The notes beneath the pieces are model-generated. The model did no database searches, was not told where the DNA came from, and saw only the letters and a program-made list of their open reading frames with translations. Below, one piece after another: positions 1 to 6,930 of a DNA stretch of 14,593 nt. The stretch is taken from NCBI GenBank assembly GCA_012031475.1, contig JAAUTJ010000049.1, positions 1 through 14,593 on the forward strand, read 5' to 3'. The stretch comes from Leptolyngbyaceae cyanobacterium SM1_3_5 (GTDB lineage Bacteria > Cyanobacteriota > Cyanobacteriia > Elainellales > Elainellaceae). Position numbers and translations under genes: made by a program. Position 1 is the stretch's first letter. Each line of letters begins with the position of its first letter.

Positions 1-129
1 GTCTAAGACTTCGGTGATGTTGGTTTGCGGGGATGCGAGTGCTTCGCAGACCCAGTAGGCGCCTGTGGGGACTTCGCGTTTGCTGCCGAGTGGTCTATCG
101 GATCGATCGACTGGCCTCAAAGTCCCCAT
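1..129 (-). CDS. 5' part of an unrecognised gene (window edge)
   Basis: The minus strand is open from an ATG at 129-127 to the window edge, 43 codons without a stop. The peptide begins MGTLRPVDRSDRPLGSKREV and continues with TGAYWVCEALASPQTNITEV. The composition is protein-like and there is no signal peptide or membrane segment in the visible part. The start lies only 11 bases after the stop of the PEP-CTERM protein gene, which suggests translation from the same transcript as the exosortase and its substrate. No Shine-Dalgarno sequence precedes the ATG. I do not recognise the family and give no function. The rest of the gene lies outside the window. Confidence 0.55.
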   Translation of the reverse strand, partial: MGTLRPVDRSDRPLGSKREVPTGAYWVCEALASPQTNITEVLD

Positions 130-140
130 GAATGGGGGAT

Positions 141-2777
141 TTAGGGGCTTTCCACCGATCGCGCCTGCTTTTGATTGAAATAGATCCACACCAGCCCGAT
201 CGCTACGATCGCCAAGAGCAGCCACTCGGCGGGTTCTGGAACGCTGGGAACGACTGCACTGTTGGGCTGCGGAAGCTGCTGATCTTCGACTTCGCGATCG
301 AATCGATCGTCCTGCTGTTCTAGCTGGTTGAGCCTTTGCCGCTGGGCATCGTTCACCAAAACGACCATCGAAGAATAAGGCGAGACAATGCCATAGTCCT
401 TTGTGATGGCGTGGATCGTGTCAAGCTGGTTGACCTGATTGGGTTTGACGTAGCGGCTCAGATGCGTCACCCACTGACGGGCAGCGATCGCCTCAAACTC
501 TTTCGCCACAGGCGCAGATCCGTTCGCTTTCTGGGTGAGATACCAAGCGTAGCCGTCCACCACATTCAGCAGTGAAGTCCCCTGACCTCGACTCGGCTGC
601 GTCCCGATCCGCTGCATCACTTCTTGCAAATTCGTGGCAACATTGCCGCCGCTGTCTTGAATCGCCTGCAAGGTGGCATCGTCGTAAGCGCTTTGCAGTC
701 CGCCCAGATGCACGAGCCAGAGGGGAGCCGCCATTTGCAAAGCAGTCGGGCTGTCTTCGGTAAGTTCGTAGCTGCCCGCATCCGTGATCAGCACGATCGC
801 GTCATAAGCCGCATTGCCTCGCAAATGCTGAAACTGTTGCAGCATTTGACGCGGCTGCAAGGTGCCGTAGAAGGCTGACTTTTCGGGCTTCCAGTTTTGC
901 AGATTGTCGATTCGCTCAGGCGTGGCCGGATTCATGGCCGTGATGAACAGATCGGCTTGATTTTGCTGGAGCAGAGTTTGCAGATCGTCCAAGGTGCGAT
1001 CGAGTTCTTTGCGATGCGCGTTCATGCTGTAGGAGCCGTCGAGGACGATTGCAAACCGCTTCCCCTGCGGCAGGCGAGAGTCGTTAAACGGCGTGGCGAG
1101 GACGTGAGCGCCCCAAGGCAAATCGATTTGGCGATCGATCGCGGCGTTTTGGGAGCGGCGATCGAGGCGGGAAGCCAGTCTTTCGACGAAGCGGATTTGC
1201 CGTTGATCTGGCGCTGCGTCTGTCTTGTCCAGTAGAGATTGCGGCGTTCGGCTAGCTGCGGCAGCGGCCAGTTGCCAGCTTGCTGCAAGACTTTGTAGGT
1301 GAACCACAAGTGCATTTCGCCCTGACCGATCGGCGGAATTGGAAAGGCTCGGAGGCGATATTGGCGGGGGCCAGTTTGCTCTAGCAACGCCGGATCGATG
1401 CGGCGTTCCACTTCTTCGTTGTAAACCTGCTGGGCGGCTCCGCGTGGGGCGATCGTGTAGGGGAAGGCGCGGCGGCGATCGCTCGATTCACCCAGCCAAA
1501 TTCCCGTAATCACGGCGCTTTCAGGCAGCGAGAAAAAGTAGAGAATTTCCTGCTGCTCGATTGTTTGGTTGTCGTAGGTTTCGTAGATTTCGACATCCGC
1601 CCAATCGCCGTGCGGCGTGACGGTGACTTGCTGATCGGCCAGCCAGACGCGCCGTTCGTCCACATCCAGCAGTCCGGCTTTGGCCTGATTGCGATCGAAC
1701 GTGGATTGAATCGCTCGTTTAATCGCCTGCGACTCGCCGCGCAAAATTGGCGTATCGAAAAACTGGCCGTACAGTCCTGCCGCTTTGTCAATGTCCGATC
1801 GAGTGCCGCGATAGGTAAACGGCGACATGACGAAATCGTAAGCTTGCTGAATGGCGGCTGTGGTTTCTGGCGACAGGCCAAACTCCGACTCATACATCAA
1901 CTGCATCCATTGGTCTTCGATGTAGGGATAGCGGTAGGCCGCGAGGTAGGCATTCAGGAGGCCGCGCCGAATCAGGCCGGATTTTGCAGCAGTTCTTGCC
2001 GCTGGGCAGCAGTTTGGGCGGGCGAATCGAGCAGGGCAAACGCCTGAAGCTGCGGCTGCTGTTGCAGGAAAACCACTAAGCCCAAGCCCAACCCCGCCAC
2101 GCTAGCGGTAAACGCGCCGACTGCCGTTTTGCTGGAGTAGGACGCGAATCGAACTGGCACTCTGTCGCCACGCTTGCCCATAGGCGATCGCCATGCCAAA
2201 CGGAATCGACGCGAACCCGATCAGCAAAATCGTCAGCGGCGAGGCGACCAGCGCATACACGCTCATCGGAAAAAAGTACAGGAGAATTGCTTTGACGACG
2301 GGCGGCACATAAAAGGCAGCGATCGCCGTCAGATACAGCGCCAGCATCAGCATCAGCGTGTGTCCGGCCAGATGCAGCCAGTTTGCGGTCGGCTCCGCGA
2401 TCGCCTCGTTCCCGTGCAGCATCCAGTGCAAAAAACGCGATCGCGCCAAACACGCTAATCAGCAAAATCAGCGTGTTCACGGATGTCAAATCGCGCAGCC
2501 AGAAAAACCTGAGCAGGCAAAAGGTGAGCAGCGGCGCTTCCACGCCATAGAAAAGCTGGAAGGCGGGCAGCGATCGCCGCGTTTTGGGCAGCAGTTCCGC
2601 AAAGACGCAGGCGGTTGGAACTCCCACCAAGCCGACAAACGGCAACAGGAAATTCAGGGGGACCTGTCCGCTAGCAGCATCGGCAACCAGCGCCACGCCC
2701 CAAAACAGCGCCACGCCCAAGTAGAGAATCGTCAGCAGCGAGGCATTGAACAGCCAAAAGAAAACGGTGAAGAACAT
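141..2777 (-). pseudogene. TIGR02921-type PEP-CTERM integral membrane protein with VIT and vWA domains (four frameshifts)
   Basis: Probable dedicated substrate of the adjacent exosortase. Starting at ATG 2777-2775, the frame-corrected product is about 878 residues. A multi-helix membrane region begins MFFTVFFWLFNASLLTILYL and runs to roughly residue 235. A VIT domain (about 380-490) contains FSLPESAVITG and RRIDPALLEQTGPRQYRLRA. A vWA domain (about 575-740) has a MIDAS motif in IVLDGSYSM plus ITDAGSYEL. The C terminus is a PEP-CTERM signal, VPEPAEW followed by a hydrophobic helix and a basic tail. Frame must be switched near 2430-2435 (one base too many in an A6 run), about 2143 (one too many), about 1980 (one missing) and 1229-1230 (one missing G). 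These sum to zero, and the sequence between them is well preserved. The architecture and the exosortase neighbour match my memory of the TIGR02921 family. It is either a recent pseudogene or an intact gene with read errors. Confidence 0.85.
144..242 (-). other. PEP-CTERM sorting signal
   Basis: The last 33 residues are VPEPAEW, then LLLAIVAIGLVWIYF, then NQKQARSVESP. This is the tripartite layout of a PEP-CTERM signal: a PEP motif, one hydrophobic helix and a short basic tail. Exosortases are thought to cleave at or near the PEP motif. It is in frame with the vWA domain upstream. Confidence 0.85.
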
Positions 2778-2833
2778 GGGTGTCGGGTGTCGGGTGTCGG
2801 GTGTCGGGTGTCGGGTGTCGGGTGTCGGGTGTC
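2778..2833. repeat. (GGGTGTC)8 heptamer array touching a start codon
   Basis: Eight perfect tandem copies of GGGTGTC (GACACCC on the minus strand) occupy these 56 bases. The first copy begins at the base next to the start codon of the PEP-CTERM protein gene (2777-2775), so the usual Shine-Dalgarno position is taken up by repeat. Heptanucleotide arrays (STRR-type) are known in filamentous cyanobacteria; this unit also occurs at 5174-5187 and 6762-6817. Confidence 0.95.
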
Positions 2834-2844
2834 GGGCGGGGGAT

Positions 2845-2872
2845 GTAGAGACGCGAGATCTCGCGTCTCTAC
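2845..2872. repeat. Perfect 28-bp palindrome
   Basis: The left arm is GTAGAGACGCGAGA and the right arm its exact reverse complement, with no spacer. It lies between the exosortase stop (2900) and the heptamer array before the next gene. Palindromes starting GTAGAGACG are a familiar dispersed repeat in cyanobacteria (from memory). It could form a hairpin in the intergenic mRNA. There is no T tract, so it is not a classical terminator. Confidence 0.9.
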
Positions 2873-2899
2873 GAAGCGGGAGGCAAAAGGCAGGAGGTT

Positions 2900-4396
2900 T
2901 TAGGATCGCAATTGTTGGGCGATCGACCCGTGCAGGGCATCGACGAGCGATCGAACGGCGGGGCGATCGGGCGATTCGGGGGTGTCGAGGAGGATGGAAA
3001 CGAGTACCCAGTCGGCATCTTGGCGCGACACTTCGCCCCAGATCCGATCGAGGTAGTCGTCTGTGGTGCGGTGGGGCGATTGGAACCAGTAGAGGGCGGA
3101 TTGGCGGTTGTCGATCGCCATCCAGCGACCGAGAACATCCGGCGTCAACTGCTGCTGCTGCATTTGGCTGACGGCAAAGCCGCTGCTGAGCAAGCATAGT
3201 TCCGGGGCGTGATGGGCTTGCCAGCTTGAACTAGCGACTAGCAGCAAATCGCCGTTCAGTCCGGCAAATTCAAACCGCTGCTTTTGCACGGTCGTCCCCG
3301 GATTGCCCGCGAAAAACTGCTGCTCTAGGGGACTCAGGGCGATCGCCTCCGTTTGCATCGAGTCGGGGAAGGGCAGATGCGCCAGATCGATCGATCGCGT
3401 CACCGCAGCGGGCACGGGAATCAGCATCATCAGCAGCAGACAGGCGATCGCACTCAGGGCGGCGAGGCGCGATCGAGCAGGCGGATTGCTTGCAGGTGGA
3501 GCAACTTTGCTGGAATGGCGTGGAACCCAGCGCAGCAGCAGCCAGACGATCGCGCAGACCGTGACGAAGCCGACCACGCCCAAGGGGATATGCAGCGTTT
3601 GGGCGATCGCGGGCTGTTGCAGCACCTGCAAGACAAAGACGAGCGTGAACACGCGGGCAAGGTTAGCAATCACCAGCAGGCCAACATTCGCGGCACATAC
3701 CAGCAGCCAGCGTCCGCCGATTTGCCGCCCTTCCAGCCAGGTCGCCAGCAGCAAAAACAGCGTTCCCGTCCACAAACTTTTCAGACCGCTGCACGGCAAA
3801 TCCACGCGAGTCAGTCCGGTATCCAAAATAATGATGTCTTCCGAAGAGAGCGCGGCAATCTGGAAATGGTGAAAAATCCACTCGATCGCGTGGGCAGTCA
3901 AAATCCGCACGGGAAATCCCAGTCCCGTACTGAACTGCACCCCAAACGGAAAAATACAGGCGATCGCCACTGCCACCACCAAGCCACGCCGCCACGCGAT
4001 CGCGTCGAGATGCAAGCCAATCCAGCCATAGGTTCCCAGCACGAAGAACAGTACAGGAATTTGCTCCAGGCTGATCCACCACTGAGTGGCGATCGCGCCC
4101 AAACCACAGCCCAGCATCAACCCCAGCGGAGCGCGATCGAACCGGGCGTAACCGAAAACTGCCCGATCGATCCGCCGCCGCATCACGACAATCAGCAGCA
4201 AGCCACCTGCCGCTAACATCAAAGCTTGGGCGATCGAAACTTCTCGGATCGCCTGCCCGACCCACTGCAATGCCGATCGATTCAGATAAAGCCAACTGAG
4301 CGCGATCGCTAAACTACAGCCAACGGCATTGCGATCGAGCCGTTCCAAAGGCGATCGAACTTCTGCTTCCAGCCGCGATCGGCTTCCCACTGTCAT
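2900..4396 (-). CDS. xrtO: Exosortase (XrtO-like) with C-terminal EpsI-like domain
   Basis: Membrane cysteine transpeptidase-like enzyme expected to process PEP-CTERM proteins. The product is 498 residues. Residues about 25-295 hold several membrane helices and the three conserved exosortase positions: Cys202 in VDLPCSGLKSLW, Arg248 in NLARVFTLVF and His269 in LHIPLGVVGF. After a short linker, a further helix (about 310-330) leads to a periplasmic-type C-terminal region with HHAPELCLLSSG (395-406), resembling the EpsI/DUF3485 partner of exosortases, here fused. The start at 4396 is favoured over an in-frame upstream codon by AGGAGA eight bases ahead of it. The gene is intact. The next gene downstream encodes a PEP-CTERM protein, so a one-substrate system is likely. 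Assignment to subfamily O rests on memory of that pairing; the exosortase call itself is firm. Confidence 0.85.
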   Translation of the reverse strand: MTVGSRSRLEAEVRSPLERLDRNAVGCSLAIALSWLYLNRSALQWVGQAIREVSIAQALMLAAGGLLLIVVMRRRIDRAVFGYARFDRAPLGLMLGCGLGAIATQWWISLEQIPVLFFVLGTYGWIGLHLDAIAWRRGLVVAVAIACIFPFGVQFSTGLGFPVRILTAHAIEWIFHHFQIAALSSEDIIILDTGLTRVDLPCSGLKSLWTGTLFLLLATWLEGRQIGGRWLLVCAANVGLLVIANLARVFTLVFVLQVLQQPAIAQTLHIPLGVVGFVTVCAIVWLLLRWVPRHSSKVAPPASNPPARSRLAALSAIACLLLMMLIPVPAAVTRSIDLAHLPFPDSMQTEAIALSPLEQQFFAGNPGTTVQKQRFEFAGLNGDLLLVASSSWQAHHAPELCLLSSGFAVSQMQQQQLTPDVLGRWMAIDNRQSALYWFQSPHRTTDDYLDRIWGEVSRQDADWVLVSILLDTPESPDRPAVRSLVDALHGSIAQQLRS

Positions 4397-4404
4397 ATGC
4401 TGCT

Positions 4405-4410
4405 TCTCCT
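4405..4410 (-). promoter_or_regulatory. Shine-Dalgarno AGGAGA of the exosortase gene
   Basis: AGGAGA on the minus strand lies 8 bases upstream of the ATG at 4396. It fixes the start and removes an 80-codon in-frame upstream extension. It is the clearest ribosome binding site seen in the window. Confidence 0.7.
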
Positions 4411-4462
4411 GGATGACGCTACCAAACCTGTCCGCGTAGAGTGCCCTGAAGGGGTGTCGGTA

Positions 4463-4478
4463 GGTGGGGCTTCCCACC
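4463..4478. repeat. GGTGGG-GCTT-CCCACC hairpin
   Basis: A perfect 6-bp stem with a GCTT loop in the 184-base gap between the rdgB stop (4581) and the exosortase start (4396). A single GGGTGTC unit sits beside it (4452-4458). The stem is GC-rich but there is no T tract, so it is more probably a dispersed palindrome or mRNA hairpin than a terminator. A 9-base direct repeat GATGAAGCT is also present at 4551-4559 and 4562-4570. Confidence 0.7.
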
Positions 4479-4580
4479 GATCGTCCGAACACGCCAGATC
4501 GCCCTGAAGCGGATTCTTCAAGTTGGGTTTTGTCAATTCCAGGAGAGTTTGATGAAGCTTCGATGAAGCTGGCCGTCGGG

Positions 4581-5171
4581 TTAGGCGCGATCGATTTCCT
4601 GGTGGAGCGATCGCAACTGCGGCAGCATCGCAGCAAACGCCAATCCGCGATGGCTCAGTTGGTGTTTGCGTTCCGCTGGCATTTCGGCAAAGGTCATCTG
4701 CTGAGCGGGCAGATAAAAAATTGGGTCATAGCCAAACCCGCCTGTGCCGCGAGGTGCGGTCAACACGACGCCCTCACAGACGCCCTCCGCCTGAAGCACG
4801 ATCGCCCCAGACGGATCGGCCACTGCCAGCGCACAGATGAACTTGGCGCGGCGGTTGGTCTGATCGGCCATTTCGCCTAAGACGCGATCGATCGCTTCCT
4901 TCACAGTGGGCGCATAGCGAGCCGAATACAGTCCGGGAGCGCCATCCAGCGCTTCAACCGCCATGCCCGAATCATCTCCGATCGCCCACTGTCCGGTTGC
5001 TGCGGCCACCTGCGTCGCCTTAAGCTGCGCGTTTTCCATAAAGGTTGTGCCCGTTTCCTCCACCTCGATCGAGTCGGGCTTCAGCACCAGTTCCCACTCG
5101 GTATCGGTCAGGTAGGTTTGCATTTCGCGCAGTTTGTGGGCGCTGCTGGTGGCGATGACGAGGGTAGTCAT
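4581..5171 (-). CDS. rdgB: RdgB/HAM1 non-canonical purine NTP pyrophosphatase
   Basis: Cytosolic house-cleaning enzyme that hydrolyses ITP, dITP and XTP to the monophosphate and pyrophosphate. The product is 196 residues, about the length of E. coli RdgB. Motifs in order: N-terminal LVIATSSAHKLREM (4-17), EETGTTFMENAQLKA (38-52), the metal-binding block DDSGMAVEALDGAPGLYSAR (66-85), GTGGFGYDPIF (142-152) and SHRGLA (173-178). One oddity is Ser10, where the family usually has Asn (ATGN or ATNN). The start at MTTLVIA is where the family begins. It is preceded by two Gs and then GGGTGTC repeats (as read on the plus strand), with no Shine-Dalgarno. The mutase gene lies 133 bases upstream on the same strand and may share its transcript. 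Confidence 0.93.
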   Translation of the reverse strand: MTTLVIATSSAHKLREMQTYLTDTEWELVLKPDSIEVEETGTTFMENAQLKATQVAAATGQWAIGDDSGMAVEALDGAPGLYSARYAPTVKEAIDRVLGEMADQTNRRAKFICALAVADPSGAIVLQAEGVCEGVVLTAPRGTGGFGYDPIFYLPAQQMTFAEMPAERKHQLSHRGLAFAAMLPQLRSLHQEIDRA

Positions 5172-5194
5172 GGGGGTGTCGGGTGTCGGGGGTC
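5172..5194. repeat. Short GGGTGTC array at the rdgB start
   Basis: Two perfect GGGTGTC units (5174-5187) and one degenerate GGGGGTC (5188-5194) begin two bases beyond the rdgB start codon. The arrangement repeats that at 2778 and 6748 with fewer copies. Confidence 0.85.
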
Positions 5195-5220
5195 GGCGAA
5201 GGCGATCGCAGGCAGGAATG

Positions 5221-5237
5221 CTGAACTGCAAGTTCAG
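5221..5237. repeat. CTGAACT/AGTTCAG inverted repeat
   Basis: A perfect 7-bp stem with a 3-base loop (GCA), located between the mutase stop and the rdgB start. There is no T tract. It may be a dispersed palindromic repeat or an mRNA hairpin; function unknown. Confidence 0.75.
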
Positions 5238-5278
5238 GCTACATCGACCCGCACAACCTTTGCAAATCCAATTTAGCC

Positions 5279-5299
5279 GACACCTGATACCCGACCCCC
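5279..5299. repeat. Degenerate heptamer array, opposite orientation
   Basis: GACACCT, GATACCC and GACCCCC follow one another just before the mutase stop codon (5305). They are imperfect reverse-complement copies of the GGGTGTC unit at the rdgB start, so the 133-base gap is flanked by inverted heptamer arrays that could pair. Confidence 0.75.
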
Positions 5300-5304
5300 A
5301 ATTC

Positions 5305-6747
5305 CTAAATCGCGTTTGCCCAAGCTTCTGCCCAGGCGAGATTCTGCTGCACCTGCTCGATCGATGGCGCTTCGCTGTAGAGGCGCAAAACGGGTTCTGT
5401 GCCGCTGAAGCGAATCAGCAGCCAGCTATCGTTTGCGAGTTGGAATTTGAAGCCATCGATCGCGTTCACGTCGGTAACGGCGGCTCCGGCGACTTCAGTG
5501 GGTGGATTGGTTTGAAGCTGAGCGATCAGGCGCGATCGCACGTCCATGCTTGCCAGCGGCAGATCGATCCGGTCATACGCGGAGAAAAATCCGGTTTTTT
5601 CCTGAAGCTGACGGTAGCGATCGGACAGGTCTTGGCCGGACTCAATCACCGCCTCCAGCACGTACAGGGCAGAGAGCAGCGCATCGCGTTCGGGAATGTG
5701 GTTGCCGTAGCCGATGCCGCCGGATTCTTCACCGCCCAGCAGGACGGAAGCGCTGAGCATTCGATCGGCAATGTATTTGTAGCCGATCGGGGTTTCGTGG
5801 ACGGGGCGATCGTGCAGCTTGGCAACAGCCGGAATCAAATTCGAGCCGCTGATCGTTTTGATCACTTCACCAGGAATTCGGGCGGCCAAGTGATCGATCA
5901 AGATTGGAATCAAAATTTGTGAACTGAGGAAGTTTCCGGCTCCATCGACGGCAGCAATTCGATCGCTGTCGCCATCAAACACGAGTCCGACTTTTAAGCC
6001 GTCTGTGGTGTGCGTCCGAATTTCCTCACACAGCTTGCCCAGATAGCGCGGCAGCGGTTCAGGTGCGCCGCCGCCAAACAGCGGATCGGCGCTGCTATGC
6101 AGTTCGCGAATTGGTACGCCGAGTAATTGTTCGAGTCCGGTCGCAGCCGCACCGTGCATCACGTCTGCAAACACGGTGAGCCTGCCCGATTCGATCGCCC
6201 CGCGTAACCGCTCAATGTCCACTTTGCTGCGGAGTTCCTGACAGTAGCTTGTCCAGGGGTTGAACGTGCCGATCGTGCCCGCCTCACCGCTCACCGATTC
6301 GCCCGCCTTCAGCATTGCCTCGATTCGTCCGGTGACAGCGGGCGAAACCGACCCGCCAAAGCCGCCTTTCACCTTCAGACCGGAATAGATGCCGGGGTTG
6401 TGGCTGGCCGTAATCACGATCGCGCCAAGTGACCCTTGCGCTTTTGCTGCCCAGCTAAAGGCCGGAGTCGGCGCGTAACCCTCGGACAGCAGCACGTCAA
6501 AACCTGCCGATCGCACCGCTTCAGCGGCAGCTTGGGCAAATTCCGGCGACAAAAAGCGGCGATCGTATCCAACAATGATCAGTCCCGTGCTGGCTTCCGC
6601 TTGTTCGGCCAAGGCTTGGGCAGCGAGCGGGGCAACTTGGCGGACGCGATCGAACGTGAAATCGGCGGCAATGATGCCGCGCCAGCCGTCCGTTCCAAAG
6701 GCGATCGGCTTGGTGGCGAGCAGTGCAGGCGAAAGAGGAACAGCCAT
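5305..6747 (-). CDS. Phosphomannomutase/phosphoglucomutase family protein
   Basis: Alpha-D-phosphohexomutase that moves phosphate between C1 and C6 of mannose or glucose phosphate, feeding nucleotide-sugar and polysaccharide synthesis in the cytosol. The product is 480 residues with all four family signatures: FGTDGWRG (17-24) and the catalytic phosphoserine loop TASHNP (113-118, Ser115); the metal loop DGDSDR (258-263); the sugar-binding GEESGG (339-344); and the phosphate-binding RFSGTEP (446-452). No breaks. Substrate preference cannot be read from the sequence. The ATG at 6747 is chosen because MAVPLSP begins the conserved N terminus. Upstream codons in the same frame are heptamer repeat and have only a TTG start at 6864. 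No Shine-Dalgarno is visible because the repeat array abuts the ATG. Confidence 0.93.
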   Translation of the reverse strand: MAVPLSPALLATKPIAFGTDGWRGIIAADFTFDRVRQVAPLAAQALAEQAEASTGLIIVGYDRRFLSPEFAQAAAEAVRSAGFDVLLSEGYAPTPAFSWAAKAQGSLGAIVITASHNPGIYSGLKVKGGFGGSVSPAVTGRIEAMLKAGESVSGEAGTIGTFNPWTSYCQELRSKVDIERLRGAIESGRLTVFADVMHGAAATGLEQLLGVPIRELHSSADPLFGGGAPEPLPRYLGKLCEEIRTHTTDGLKVGLVFDGDSDRIAAVDGAGNFLSSQILIPILIDHLAARIPGEVIKTISGSNLIPAVAKLHDRPVHETPIGYKYIADRMLSASVLLGGEESGGIGYGNHIPERDALLSALYVLEAVIESGQDLSDRYRQLQEKTGFFSAYDRIDLPLASMDVRSRLIAQLQTNPPTEVAGAAVTDVNAIDGFKFQLANDSWLLIRFSGTEPVLRLYSEAPSIEQVQQNLAWAEAWANAI

Positions 6748-6817
6748 AGGTGTTGGGGATTGGGTGTCGGGTGTCGGGTGTCGGGTGTCGGGTGTCGGGT
6801 GTCGGGTGTCGGGTGTC
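6748..6817. repeat. Ten-unit heptamer array touching the mutase start
   Basis: Two degenerate units (AGGTGTT, GGGGATT) are followed by eight perfect GGGTGTC copies (6762-6817). The array begins at the base next to the start codon (6747-6745). One reverse-oriented unit GACACCC lies at 6904-6910, still in the gap before the cyclase stop. Confidence 0.95.
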
Positions 6818-6930
6818 GGCAAAGCAGCCACAGGGCGATCACAGCCGATCGACTGCTGGAACAAAGGTGGGCGATCGCGCTTGTCTGCCGATCCCCATCC
6901 CCCGACACCCCTTTTATAGCCGATTGAATT

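Noticed and set aside
2778..2833. Heptamer arrays as a CRISPR-like array
   Set aside because: The units are 7 bases, contiguous and without unique spacers, and there are no cas genes.
2746..3171. Plus-strand frames containing VGCRVSGVGCRVSG peptides at 2.8 kb and 6.8 kb
   Set aside because: These peptides are translations of the GGGTGTC heptamer array, and the frames run antisense to the exosortase or mutase regions.
4397..4636. 80-residue N-terminal extension of the exosortase
   Set aside because: A good AGGAGA precedes the internal ATG at 4396, and the extension overlaps rdgB and lacks hydrophobic or conserved character.
6748..6864. N-terminal extension of the mutase through the repeat array
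   Set aside because: Only a TTG start is available, and the extension is repeat-encoded Pro-Thr-Asp-Arg-His; the conserved domain begins right after the ATG at 6747.
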